A DNA stretch of 64,000 bases, taken from positions 1,550,001 through 1,614,000 of the forward strand of contig CAWIAG010000002.1 of assembly GCA_963834015.1 (NCBI GenBank). Reading direction: 5' to 3'. Positions within the stretch are counted from its first letter, which is position 1. Each line of letters starts with the position of its first letter. Positions 1-8,972 of this stretch are shown here, in pieces. This stretch comes from FEN-1297 sp963834015 (lineage in GTDB: Bacteria > Bacteroidota > Ignavibacteria > Ignavibacteriales > Ignavibacteriaceae). The notes below the pieces were generated by a model. The model did no database searches. It worked only from the letters and a program-made list of their open reading frames with translations, and was not told the origin of the DNA. A program made the position numbers and the translations under genes.

Positions 1-2
1 CT

Positions 3-1148
3 GCAACTTTAAACGGTAAAGTTATTGAAGTACTTATAAAAGCCGGCGAAAAGGCTAAGGTAGGCCAGGTTTTAATAAAAGTTGATGCTGTTGTTTCTGA
101 AACCGTTGAGCAAAAATCTGTACCCGTTCAGATTCCCTTAATACACGCTGTAGAAAAAACAGTTGATGTTGAAAAATCAGAAGCAAAAGGCGAGCGTGAA
201 AGCATACATCCGTCCGAAAGAAATAACCAGCCGCCCATTCAAAAAGGTTCTGCGCCTGCAGCTCCTTCAGTAAGAAGAATTGCCAGGGAACTTGGCGTTG
301 ACATAAACATAGTCCCCGGCAGCGGCCCTGCTTACAGGATTACAATGGATGATGTTAAGAATTATGTTAAAAGATTAAATGAGGGCAGGACTTCCCAACC
401 TGCAGCAGGATTTAAACAAGAACCCTTACCTGATTTTTCTAAATTCGGCAGCATAGAACATAAACCCATGAGTAATATACGGAGTAAGACCGCGGAACAT
501 TTAAGCTATGCCTGGGCATCTATTCCGCATGTTACACAGCATGATAAAGTAGACATCACTGAACTGGAGAAACTCAGGAAACTGCTTAACCCTCAGGTTG
601 AAAAGAAAGGCGGAAAATTAACTGTTACCGGAATTTTACTTAAGGTAATTTCTTCCGCTCTTAAGGTATTTCCGCAGTTTAACTCCAGCATCGATATGGA
701 GAAAAAAGAAATTATATATAAGAAATTTTTTAATATCGGCATAGCTGTGGATACCGAACATGGACTAATCGTCCCGGTTATTAAAAATGTAGATCAAAAG
801 AATATAACCGAGCTTTCTATTGAATTGAATACTATCGCAGAGAAAGCCAGGATCAGGAAAATATCTCTGGATGAACTTCAGGGTGGATGTTTTACAATTA
901 CAAATCTGGGCGGCATAGGGGGTACTTCATTTACTCCTATTATCAACTCACCTGAAGTCGCTATACTTGGCGTTTCAAGAAGCAGTTATGAGCCTGTTAT
1001 GATTGACGGCAAATTCGAACCCAGGTTGATCCTGCCGCTGTCTTTGTCATATGACCATAGAATAATTGACGGCGCTGATGCAGCCAGATTTTTAAGATGG
1101 GTTTGCGAGGCCCTTGAACAGCCGATTAAAATTTTAATTGAAGGCTGA
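3..1148 (+). CDS. 2-oxo acid dehydrogenase E2 (dihydrolipoyl acyltransferase), 5' partial
   Basis: Core acyltransferase of a pyruvate or branched-chain 2-oxo acid dehydrogenase complex; it moves the acyl group from a lipoyl-lysine arm to CoA in the cytoplasm. The frame is open from base 3, so the gene runs off the left edge. The visible part begins just after the expected lipoylated DKA site: GKVIEVLIKAGEKAKVGQ is the second half of a lipoyl domain. A linker follows, then a peripheral-subunit-binding domain (APSVRRIARELGVD, about bases 255-365), then the catalytic domain ending with the active-site motif DHRIIDG. The ATG at 345 lies inside the subunit-binding domain and is not the start. The E3 gene lies about 240 bases downstream on the same strand. 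The substrate cannot be fixed because E1 is outside the window. Confidence 0.93.
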   Translation, partial: ATLNGKVIEVLIKAGEKAKVGQVLIKVDAVVSETVEQKSVPVQIPLIHAVEKTVDVEKSEAKGERESIHPSERNNQPPIQKGSAPAAPSVRRIARELGVDINIVPGSGPAYRITMDDVKNYVKRLNEGRTSQPAAGFKQEPLPDFSKFGSIEHKPMSNIRSKTAEHLSYAWASIPHVTQHDKVDITELEKLRKLLNPQVEKKGGKLTVTGILLKVISSALKVFPQFNSSIDMEKKEIIYKKFFNIGIAVDTEHGLIVPVIKNVDQKNITELSIELNTIAEKARIRKISLDELQGGCFTITNLGGIGGTSFTPIINSPEVAILGVSRSSYEPVMIDGKFEPRLILPLSLSYDHRIIDGADAARFLRWVCEALEQPIKILIEG

Positions 1149-1180
1149 TATTTATAACTCACATTATACAAATTAAATTT

Positions 1181-1300
1181 AAAATAGCCCCGGCATTTAT
1201 GCCGGGAGTATATTAATTATAATACACTTTTGGCTTTGCCAAAATTATTAGATGATTATCCCAAATCCGGTATTGTTCGGGATTTCATTATTTCCCTAAT
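1181..1300. repeat. MITE-like GCCCCGGC repeat (family R4), copy 1, partial
   Basis: Begins with AAAATAGCCCCGGCATTTAT and a GCCCGGCAT/ATGCCGGG hairpin, followed by a TTTTGGCTTTGCCAAAA palindrome. The same opening bases occur at 26281, and a diverged version at 32677. The right half differs from the other copies, so this one is partial or diverged. The hairpin could also serve as terminator for the E2 gene. Confidence 0.6.
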
Positions 1301-1386
1301 AATCATTTAATGCGGGTAATTATAAAACCAGAGACCATTTTACTTTTTAAACTCCTTTTATTGTATTATAAAGATTGGTAAAACTG

Positions 1387-2799
1387 ATGGAAAAATCAAA
1401 ACTTACTGTAATCGGCGGAGGTCCCGGCGGATATGCTGCGGCATTTTATGCAGCCGATCTCGGAATGGATGTAACTCTTATTGATAAAGAAAAAAACCCC
1501 GGCGGTGTCTGCCTTTACCGCGGTTGCATTCCTTCAAAAGCTTTACTTCATGTAGCAAAATTAATTACCGAAGCTGAAGAAGCTAAAAAATGGGGAGTTG
1601 ATTTTTCAAAGCCCAAAATCGATCTTGATAAACTAAGAGCCTGGAAAGATGGTGTTGTTAACAAACTTACCGGAGGCCTTGGTATCCTGACAAAACAAAG
1701 AAAAATAAATTTTATTCAGGGAACAGCAAGTTTTATTAATTCATCCTTATTAAAAATTGAAAAGGCTACGGGTAGTACTGAAGAACTGAAAATAGAAAAG
1801 GCAATTATTGCAACTGGTTCGGTTATTGCAACAATTCCGTTTTTAAATATTGAAAGTAAAAGGATATTAAATTCTACTTCGGCGCTTAATTTGCCCGAAA
1901 TTCCGAACTCTCTTCTTGTCATCGGGGGAGGATATATCGGCCTTGAACTCGGTTCTGTTTATAGTGCTTTGGGCACAAAAGTTTCTGTAGTGGAAATGCT
2001 TTCAGGTTTGCTGCCGGGCGCCGACCGCGATCTTGTTTCATTCCTTGCAAAAAAAGTCGGAAGTAAATTTAATAAGGTTATGCTGAATTCTAAGGTCTTA
2101 TCAATTAAAGAAGTTAAAGATGGTATTAGTGTCAGTATTCAGGATGGTGAAGGTAAAGTTGACGAACAAATTTATGATTATGTACTGATGTCAATAGGAA
2201 GAAAGCCTGAAACCAAAGGTTTAGGGCTTGAGAATACCAAAGTAAAGGTTAATCCAAGAGGCTGGATAACCGTCAATGCTCAAATGAAGACCGATGATTC
2301 TAATATTTATGCAATAGGCGATATCGTGGGGGAACCTATGCTGGCACATAAAGCTTCACATGAAGCTAGGGTAGCGGTAAAATCTATATTAGGACATAAA
2401 ACTACTTTTGAACCGCGTGCTATTCCTGCTGTGGTTTTTACCGATCCTGAAATTGCATGGGCCGGCTTAACGGAAGTTAAAGCCAGGGAATTGAACCTCA
2501 GGTTCGAAGTTGTAAAATTTCCCTGGGCCGCTTCCAGCAGGGCTACTACTATTGACAGAAGCGACGGTGTTACTAAACTGATTATTGATCCCGAAACAGA
2601 AAGGATTCTTGGCGTTGGTATCTGTGGGCCGGGAGCGGGAGAGTTAATTGCCGAAGGTGCGCTTGCTATTGAAATGGGCGCCAATGCAACTGATCTTAAA
2701 CTAACAATTCATCCCCATCCTACTCTTTCTGAAACAATAATGGAAGCGGCTGAAGTATTCTTCGGACAAAGCACTCATATTTACAGGCCTAAAAAATAA
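1387..2799 (+). CDS. lpdA: Dihydrolipoyl dehydrogenase (E3)
   Basis: FAD enzyme that reoxidises the dihydrolipoyl arm of 2-oxo acid dehydrogenase complexes with NAD+. The N-terminus carries the FAD-binding GGGPGG motif and the redox disulfide in GGVCLYRGCIPSK (CxxxxC). A second GGGYIGLE motif marks the NAD domain, and the C-terminal dimerisation domain ends with the active-site HPHPTLSE. At 470 residues it has normal family length. I chose the ATG at 1387 (MEKSKLTVIGGG); a TTG four codons upstream (1375) is open but has no better ribosome site. It lies downstream of the E2 gene on the same strand, separated by a repeat element, so it may have its own promoter. Confidence 0.95.
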   Translation: MEKSKLTVIGGGPGGYAAAFYAADLGMDVTLIDKEKNPGGVCLYRGCIPSKALLHVAKLITEAEEAKKWGVDFSKPKIDLDKLRAWKDGVVNKLTGGLGILTKQRKINFIQGTASFINSSLLKIEKATGSTEELKIEKAIIATGSVIATIPFLNIESKRILNSTSALNLPEIPNSLLVIGGGYIGLELGSVYSALGTKVSVVEMLSGLLPGADRDLVSFLAKKVGSKFNKVMLNSKVLSIKEVKDGISVSIQDGEGKVDEQIYDYVLMSIGRKPETKGLGLENTKVKVNPRGWITVNAQMKTDDSNIYAIGDIVGEPMLAHKASHEARVAVKSILGHKTTFEPRAIPAVVFTDPEIAWAGLTEVKARELNLRFEVVKFPWAASSRATTIDRSDGVTKLIIDPETERILGVGICGPGAGELIAEGALAIEMGANATDLKLTIHPHPTLSETIMEAAEVFFGQSTHIYRPKK

Positions 2800-2829
2800 A
2801 TTTTCAATCAATCATTATTTCCGGGCCTT

Positions 2830-3483
2830 TTATTTCTTTTTCCAGTTCAGGAATCCGAATTTTTTCTTTGTTCCCTTTTTCTCAATTTCTCCTTTCGGTG
2901 TATGATGCTGCTCATCCGGGTTATTGGTAGAAGAACTCGGTTCTTTATTAAGAACAGTAAAAATATATTTCCAGATATCGTGTTCAGGTTGAATTACTTC
3001 GGGAAGAGAACTAAGGCAACTGTTTATATAAACTACTCTATCTGGAATTTCTTCAGGCAGCTTGAGTAATTTGTAGGCTTTTTCTAAAATATCTTTAAAA
3101 TTTTTCTTTGAAATAGAAAGAAGATCTGCTACCTCATCTTCCGTATATTTTTCTACATCGTGTAAGACAAAAACAAACCTTTCTTCCGAAGGTAATGATT
3201 GAATACTAAATTCAAAAGGAACTACAATCTTTGAATTTAAATTTTCTCTTATGTAGCGTATATCCTTTTGATCCAGGTCGTTCCATTTTTTTCCATTATT
3301 TCTTATCCATTCTAAAATTTCATGAGTCGTTATCCCGGTAAGCCATGAAGAAAAAAGTACGTCTTCCCTGAAAAAAGAAATATTACGCCAGGTAATTAAA
3401 TATGCTTCAACTGTTAATTTTTCAGCAAGTTCCTGATCAGCTAGAAGCCGGAGGCATAATGCATAAACTTTTCCAACACTCAT
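2830..3483 (-). CDS. ECF-like RNA polymerase sigma-70 family protein, start uncertain
   Basis: Looks like an extracytoplasmic-function sigma factor. A region-2-like helix (VYALCLRLLADQELAEKL ... FSSWLTGITTHEILEWIR) is followed by a region-4-like part (LPSEERFVFVLHDVEKYTEDEVADLL) and a lysine-rich C-terminal tail. From the first ATG it has 217 residues but lacks the usual start of region 2. The same frame stays open upstream to 3576 and encodes a convincing region 2.1 (LIQNVKKGNRSSFEQLFQ) with no ATG, GTG or TTG. The true start may therefore be a rare codon, such as ATT at 3534 or CTG at 3567, or the 5' end may be damaged. No anti-sigma gene is adjacent. It converges with lpdA. Confidence 0.72.
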   Translation of the reverse strand: MSVGKVYALCLRLLADQELAEKLTVEAYLITWRNISFFREDVLFSSWLTGITTHEILEWIRNNGKKWNDLDQKDIRYIRENLNSKIVVPFEFSIQSLPSEERFVFVLHDVEKYTEDEVADLLSISKKNFKDILEKAYKLLKLPEEIPDRVVYINSCLSSLPEVIQPEHDIWKYIFTVLNKEPSSSTNNPDEQHHTPKGEIEKKGTKKKFGFLNWKKK

Positions 3484-3815
3484 TTGAAATAATTGTTCAA
3501 ATGATGAGCGGTTTCCTTTTTTTACGTTCTGAATGAGAGACCGGACTAATTTATTGTTCTGTATCAGGATATTTCCTTACTCTAAACTAATAAATATTTT
3601 AACTATTACTTGTAATAAAACCGGACAAATTTACATTTTACAATTGAAACTATCCACTATAACAGATAATTTAAATGAAGTTTTTGAATTGCTGCGCTTG
3701 TCCTTCCGCTCCCAACGTGAATTTATAAAATTTGCTCTATTGCAATAAATGTCTGCATTATTAATGCGTTAATTTTAGTAACCTGAAAATCAAAACAAAG
3801 TTTAGCGCAATATTG

Positions 3816-5897
3816 TCATATCTTATTAAGAAGTTTTTCAAATTCTTTAACGGTATTAACCGGTGATTTGCAGGTATAGTTCACACATACGTAAGCGGTA
3901 GATTTATTCTGAATTTGTTTTTTGTCCTTGATAAAAGGGATCATGCTTTTTGCTTCATCACTGTCCGGAGAATTTAAAATAACAACTTTATTTGGAACAA
4001 AATTTTCATTCAATATTTTTATCATTTCTTTTGTATCATCGTTTTCTCTCTCACCGCAAATAACAATTTCATAGGAAGGCCCGTAAATAAAATCCAAGGA
4101 AGTAAGCGCCTGGGTGTAAGCGGAAGGTGTCGAATATATATTTCTTGAGAATACGTTAATAGTTTGTAATGCTTCGTTTTCATAAATTGAGCTTCCTGTA
4201 ATTTTAGCCAGCCTTATCATGTTAAGCATTGCAATCGAATTTCCGGAAGGTACGGCGCCGTCGTATAATTCTTTCGACCGGAGAATTAATATTTCCGCAT
4301 CATCAGGCGTGAAAAAATATCCGCCGTTTGAGTGATCCCGGAATTGTTTAATAAATTTATCGCTTAATAAAATTGCATTTTTTAAATATTCATTTTTATA
4401 TGTTACTTCATACAGGTCTAACAGAGCTGCAATTAAAAAAGTATAGTCATCAATGTTTGCCTGCAGCCCTGATTCTCCATTTCGGTACCTGTGCAAAAGT
4501 TTCCCTTCACTGTTTATCATTGTTCCCAGGATAAAATGCATAGCCTTTTCTGCAGAAAGCATATAATCCCTGTTTTCAAATACTGAAGAGGCTTTTGCCA
4601 GGGCAGAAATCATTAAACTGTTCCAGTCAGTTAATATTTTATCATCTTTAAATGGGTGAATTCGTTTGCTGCGGTAATCAAATAGAGGGCTTCTTGTTGA
4701 ATTAATTTTATTATGAATTTCATCTAATGAAATTCCCAGTTCATTTGCAATTTCTTGTAATCCTTTTTTTACATAAAGTATGTTTGTATTTGTCGGGTTC
4801 TTATGAATATGGTCTATCCAGTTACCGCCGCTTTCTACACCGCAAATTCTGATTATTATCTCTGCATCTGCACCTAATACGGATTTAATTTCCTGTTCGC
4901 TCCAGACGTAATACTTTCCTTCTATTCCTTCACTGTCTGCATCTTCAGCAGAATAAAATCCGCCTTCATCCGATGTCAGTTCCCGCATCACATAACTAAT
5001 TATTTCTTCTGCCGTAGTTTTATACAATGTATTTTTTGTTGCCTGGTAGGCTTCGGTATAAACTATTGATAATAGCGCCTGGTCATAAAGCATTTTTTCA
5101 AAATGAGGAACAATCCATTCCCTGTCTGTTGAGTAACGGTGAAAGCCATAACCGACTTGATCATAAATCCCGCCTTTACGCATTTCGAATAATGTTTTTT
5201 CTACCATATTTAAAGCTTCGGCTTTATCTTTTCTTTTCCAGTATCTTAAAAGAAATAAAAGGTTATGTGCTGTAGGAAATTTCGGTGCAATCCCAAAGCC
5301 ACCATGTTCGGTATCATAATTTCGTTTGAGCTCATCAAAAGCTTTATCAAATATACTTGCATCAATTTCCTTCGAAACTCGCGGTGTTGCGGTCTTTAAT
5401 AATGAATGCGATATATCTTCTGCAGATTTTAATACATCTTTATGCTTGGAATTCCATAACTCTTTTATCTTTAAAATGAGTTCTTTCATTCCGATTTTCC
5501 CCATCCTGTTATCCTTTGGGAAATATGTCCCGGCAAAAAAGGGTTTTTTATCGGATGTCATTATTATAGTCAATGGCCAGCCGGCGCTCCCGGTAAGCAT
5601 TTGGCATATTGTCATATATATCCTGTCAATATCCGGACGTTCTTCCCTGTCCACTTTTATTGAAACAAATGCCTCGTTCATCATTTCTGCTATTTTATCA
5701 TCCTGGAATGATTCTTTTTCCATAACATGGCACCAATGACAGGTTGAATATCCTATGGAAAGAAAAATTGGCTTATTTTCTCTGCTCGCTTTTGAAAAAG
5801 CTTCTTCACCCCATGGATACCAGTCCACAGGATTATGTGCATGCTGTTGAAGATACGGGCTTTTTTCTTTAATCAGATGATTTGCAGAATTACTCAT
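3816..5897 (-). CDS. DUF255 thioredoxin-fold protein (YyaL / SSP411 type)
   Basis: Cytoplasmic protein of the YyaL family: an N-terminal thioredoxin-like domain followed by a six-hairpin (glycosidase-like) alpha-barrel. The N-terminus shows the family signature NPVDWYPWGEEAF and the redox motif CHWC (residues 53-56). DREERPDID and GWPLTIIMTSD follow and are typical of this family. At 693 residues it is full length. The biochemical role of the family is not established; a thiol redox role is inferred from CHWC. It appears monocistronic. Confidence 0.9.
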   Translation of the reverse strand: MSNSANHLIKEKSPYLQQHAHNPVDWYPWGEEAFSKASRENKPIFLSIGYSTCHWCHVMEKESFQDDKIAEMMNEAFVSIKVDREERPDIDRIYMTICQMLTGSAGWPLTIIMTSDKKPFFAGTYFPKDNRMGKIGMKELILKIKELWNSKHKDVLKSAEDISHSLLKTATPRVSKEIDASIFDKAFDELKRNYDTEHGGFGIAPKFPTAHNLLFLLRYWKRKDKAEALNMVEKTLFEMRKGGIYDQVGYGFHRYSTDREWIVPHFEKMLYDQALLSIVYTEAYQATKNTLYKTTAEEIISYVMRELTSDEGGFYSAEDADSEGIEGKYYVWSEQEIKSVLGADAEIIIRICGVESGGNWIDHIHKNPTNTNILYVKKGLQEIANELGISLDEIHNKINSTRSPLFDYRSKRIHPFKDDKILTDWNSLMISALAKASSVFENRDYMLSAEKAMHFILGTMINSEGKLLHRYRNGESGLQANIDDYTFLIAALLDLYEVTYKNEYLKNAILLSDKFIKQFRDHSNGGYFFTPDDAEILILRSKELYDGAVPSGNSIAMLNMIRLAKITGSSIYENEALQTINVFSRNIYSTPSAYTQALTSLDFIYGPSYEIVICGERENDDTKEMIKILNENFVPNKVVILNSPDSDEAKSMIPFIKDKKQIQNKSTAYVCVNYTCKSPVNTVKEFEKLLNKI

Positions 5898-6113
5898 TTA
5901 ATCTCATTTCTAACACTTAAATTTATCAAGTTTTTTACCGGGTATACCGGTATATTATTTTAATAAAAAAAATAGTAAATCATTGAACTAAAGTAAAAAG
6001 TAAGAGTAATTTATCTTATATAAGATGATGTAAAACAAGCATAATTAAACTTTTAATAATTCTTCTCGATTATCTGATCTTCTTCCCGTATTTTTAGACA
6101 AAGGAATATTAAA
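5898..6113. other. Intergenic, AT-rich
   Basis: Divergent space between the DUF255 gene and the small ORF/cytochrome unit. It should carry promoters for both directions but I see no convincing pair. A short inverted repeat, ACCGGGTATACCGGT, lies near 5938-5952. Confidence 0.4.
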
Positions 6114-6200
6114 ATGGGTAATTATATCAGGCTCACACTTCCAATTTTAATTTCGGAGTTGAGTTTTTTAATAAGTACAATTATATTAGTTTACACTTGA
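6114..6200 (+). CDS. Possible 28-residue membrane peptide
   Basis: A short frame starting ATG at 6114, with AAAGGA at a suitable distance upstream, encodes MGNYIRLTLPILISEL followed by a hydrophobic stretch (FLISTIILVYT), so it could be a single-pass membrane peptide. It ends 37 bases before the cytochrome gene on the same strand and could be co-transcribed with it. I do not recognise it; it could be chance. Confidence 0.3.
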   Translation: MGNYIRLTLPILISELSFLISTIILVYT

Positions 6201-6237
6201 AAATTATATTTACCTGAAGGAAGCTGGATAAATAGTT

Positions 6238-6660
6238 ATGACAAAACCTCAAGCCTGGATAGCAGGAGTATTGGTATTATTCTTTTTATTGTTTCTCCTG
6301 GAGAAAAATACCGAACGGTCGGATGTCCAACAAAAAGGGATGCCCGGTATGAATACGGGAACTGATCAATCATCAAAAACCAAATCACCGGATCAGCTGG
6401 TTGCCGGCTTAGGCTGTACAGGCTGTCATGGCGGAGATTTGGCAGGTACAAGAATGGCTCCTGATTTACACAATATTAAACAAAACTGGTCAAGGGACGA
6501 GTTGATAAATTATCTTCGTAATCCTTCATCTTACATGGATTCCGAAACATTCAAGAACTTCAAAGCCTTATACCCCGGTATAATTATGCCTTCATTCAGC
6601 AATATTGATGTTAAGGAATTAGGTAAAATTGCGGATTATTTGCTGCAGCTTCAAAAGTAA
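6238..6660 (+). CDS. Membrane-anchored c-type cytochrome
   Basis: Small electron carrier facing the periplasm. Residues 7-21 form an uncleaved membrane anchor, then comes a polar linker and a single cytochrome c domain. The haem attachment motif is CTGCH (residues 60-64) and the likely axial Met is in GIIMPSF (Met117). At 140 residues it is typical of small anchored cytochromes that serve terminal oxidases or reductases, but no oxidase gene is beside it. Transcription probably ends at the hairpin at 6721. Confidence 0.88.
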   Translation: MTKPQAWIAGVLVLFFLLFLLEKNTERSDVQQKGMPGMNTGTDQSSKTKSPDQLVAGLGCTGCHGGDLAGTRMAPDLHNIKQNWSRDELINYLRNPSSYMDSETFKNFKALYPGIIMPSFSNIDVKELGKIADYLLQLQK

Positions 6661-6713
6661 ATAAAGTTTAGTTTGCATCTCGCAAGGAGCTTTGTGTTCT
6701 GAGTAATTCGGCT

Positions 6714-6750
6714 AAAAAAAGTCCCGGTACTTATTTACCGGGACAATTTT
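6714..6750. terminator. Bidirectional terminator
   Basis: A 9-bp perfect stem, GTCCCGGTA / TACCGGGAC (6721-6744, 6-base loop), is flanked by seven A on the left and a T-run on the right. It can end both the cytochrome transcript (+) and the aldolase transcript (-). Confidence 0.8.
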
Positions 6751-6772
6751 TCCTTTTCAAAATTATTACTTA

Positions 6773-7822
6773 TTAAGCAATAGTAATTTCTTTTTCAAGA
6801 TAAACGTCCTGAATTGTATTCAAAAGTTTAACACCATCAGCCATTGGGCGCTGGAATGATTTTCTTCCGCAAATTAATCCCATGCCTCCGGCTCTTTTAT
6901 TAATTACAGCAGTCTTAGTTGCTTCTGCAAAATCATTTTCACCTGAAGCGCCGCCGCTGTTTATCAATCCTGCTCTGCCGGCATAATTATTCAATATCTG
7001 GTAACGGGTTAAATCGATCGGGTTATCGGTAGTCAAATCTGAGTAAACTTTTTTACTTGTTTTACCGAATTTCAAAGCATCATAACCGCCGTTGCATTCA
7101 GGTAATTTTTGTTTAATAATATCGGCTTCAATCGTAACGCCAAGGTGGTTTGCCTGCCCGGTTAAATCTGCCGATACATGGTAATCTTTTTCTTTTGTCT
7201 TAAAAGCAGGATTTCTTAAGTAGCACCAAAGTATTGTTGCTAATCCTAATTCATGTGCAAATTTAAATGCCTGGCTTACTTCAACTATTTGCCTTGTAGC
7301 TTCATCGGAACCGAAATATATAGTTGCACCAACTGCAGCAGCGCCCATATCATAAGCCTGTTCAACACCTGCAAACATAATCTGGTCAAATTTGTTGGGG
7401 TATGTTAATAGTTCGTTATGATTAATTTTTACTACGAATGGAATTTTATGAGCATATTTTCTTGAAGTCATACCAAGTACGCCGAGTGTGGAGGCTACAG
7501 CGTTACATCCGCCTTCAATAGCTAACTTAACAATGTTTTCCGGATCAAAATAAATTGGATTTGGTGCAAAGGATGCCCCGCCTGAATGCTCGATACCCTG
7601 GTCAACAGGAAGAATTGAAACATAACCTGTACCGGCTAATCTTCCGGTGGATAAAATCCATTGCAGATTTTTAAGTACATTAATATTTCTATCGGTTTGC
7701 GCAAATATTCTGTCAACAAAGTCAGAACCGGGAAGATGCAAATTTTCTTTAGGATATTTAGCCTTATATGTTAATAATGCTTCGGCTTCTTTGCCTAATA
7801 GTTCTTTAATTTTCTCTAACAT
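6773..7822 (-). CDS. fbaB: Class I fructose-bisphosphate aldolase (DhnA/FbaB type)
   Basis: Glycolytic/gluconeogenic enzyme that splits fructose 1,6-bisphosphate into two triose phosphates through a Schiff-base lysine. It belongs to the DhnA-type class I group: VSILPVDQGIEHSGG near the N-terminus, PFVVKINHNELLTYP in the middle and GGASGENDF / GGMGLICGRKSFQRP at the phosphate site. At 349 residues it has normal length. GGAG lies six bases before the ATG. It stands alone and ends at the bidirectional hairpin at 6721. Confidence 0.93.
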   Translation of the reverse strand: MLEKIKELLGKEAEALLTYKAKYPKENLHLPGSDFVDRIFAQTDRNINVLKNLQWILSTGRLAGTGYVSILPVDQGIEHSGGASFAPNPIYFDPENIVKLAIEGGCNAVASTLGVLGMTSRKYAHKIPFVVKINHNELLTYPNKFDQIMFAGVEQAYDMGAAAVGATIYFGSDEATRQIVEVSQAFKFAHELGLATILWCYLRNPAFKTKEKDYHVSADLTGQANHLGVTIEADIIKQKLPECNGGYDALKFGKTSKKVYSDLTTDNPIDLTRYQILNNYAGRAGLINSGGASGENDFAEATKTAVINKRAGGMGLICGRKSFQRPMADGVKLLNTIQDVYLEKEITIA

Positions 7823-8045
7823 TTCAACTCCAGTATTTTAATTATTATTCTAAAAACACAATTATTCAATAACAAAAATAAGCTTAAATCATTTTGAATT
7901 CAATTTAAAAAACAGAAATGATATATTTTATTTATGCAGTAAATTGTAGGATTAACTTACTTTGTGCAGAATAATTGTCACTTTATTGCATTATTATACG
8001 TTATGTGCTCTTTAAGTTCTTATTACTAACCTATAATCGGTTCAT

Positions 8046-8918
8046 TTAGATACGTTTATGTTGTTTACCGGTTTTGTGCCGGTAAAAAAAATATATAAAT
8101 ATTATGGCTGTAAAGGTAGTAAGTGTAACTATCAAACCGCCTTCCAACCCAAAAGTATTGCCGGTGAAAATATTCGATTTAGTTAAGGTAAACATTTTCC
8201 AGCCTCCTCCCAAGTCGCTTTTACCGCTTTCTGTTAAACCAAGTATCGGTCCCAATAAAACATCCCACGCAAAATGGATGGCAATCGGGAACCATAAATT
8301 GCCGGCTAGTATATAACCAAGGCAAAACACAATTGCTGCAGTAAATACATTAATTACCGGAAGCCATTCACCCTTAAATGCCCCTGCATGATAACCCGCA
8401 AATATTGCAGCAGATATGATTAACGCTATAATTAAATTAGACTTGTTCCTGATTGTTTGAAATATAAAACCGCAAAGTAAAAGTTCCTGAGCAAAAACAT
8501 TGAAAAGCATGGAAACTGCAAGGCATGCCAGAATCAGCCATGTAAATCCTGATGGTGATACCGGAGTGCCCCAGCCATTTAGCCAGACAATACCCACGGA
8601 AATTAGCAGCCAGACACACCCAATTGCCGCACCAATAAAAAAGTCTTTTACAATATTGTCAAATGCCAGTCCGATCGTGTACAACGGGCGGCGGTCTATA
8701 AACTTTGTCATTATCCATGTAGCCGCAAGTACAGTTACTGCGGTTGAAATATCACTGAATAATCTGGCCTTAACGGGCGCTGTATGATACCACCCGGCCA
8801 TTTTTGAGCCAAACGGTACAATAATAGCAGATAATAATATCCCCCACACAATATAAAAAAGTACAATTCTCCAAATTATTTCCCATGCCGGTTTCAATAC
8901 CGAATATTTTATTGACAT
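8046..8918 (-). CDS. CPBP-family membrane protein (CAAX-protease-like)
   Basis: Integral membrane protein with about eight hydrophobic segments and a C-terminal CPBP (Abi) domain. In this family motif 1 is normally EExxxR; here it reads AQELLLCGF, so the first Glu is Gln and the Arg is Cys. Motif 2 (FAGYH) and motif 3 (IHFAWD) keep the histidines expected to bind metal. The protein may be a divergent intramembrane protease or an inactive relative. An AAAGGA ribosome site lies ten bases before the ATG. Neighbours give no functional hint. Confidence 0.82.
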   Translation of the reverse strand: MSIKYSVLKPAWEIIWRIVLFYIVWGILLSAIIVPFGSKMAGWYHTAPVKARLFSDISTAVTVLAATWIMTKFIDRRPLYTIGLAFDNIVKDFFIGAAIGCVWLLISVGIVWLNGWGTPVSPSGFTWLILACLAVSMLFNVFAQELLLCGFIFQTIRNKSNLIIALIISAAIFAGYHAGAFKGEWLPVINVFTAAIVFCLGYILAGNLWFPIAIHFAWDVLLGPILGLTESGKSDLGGGWKMFTLTKSNIFTGNTFGLEGGLIVTLTTFTAIIFIYFFYRHKTGKQHKRI

Positions 8919-8972
8919 TAGCCCGTTATCCTTTTTTTATGTACTAAATTAATAAGCATCATATTGTTTTAA

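Noticed and set aside
2307..2684. 125-residue minus-strand frame inside lpdA
   Set aside because: It is a shadow of lpdA; the plus-strand frame has complete family motifs.
3533..3748. 71-residue plus-strand frame upstream of the sigma factor
   Set aside because: It overlaps the open minus-strand frame that encodes the missing sigma region 2.1 and has no recognisable protein character.
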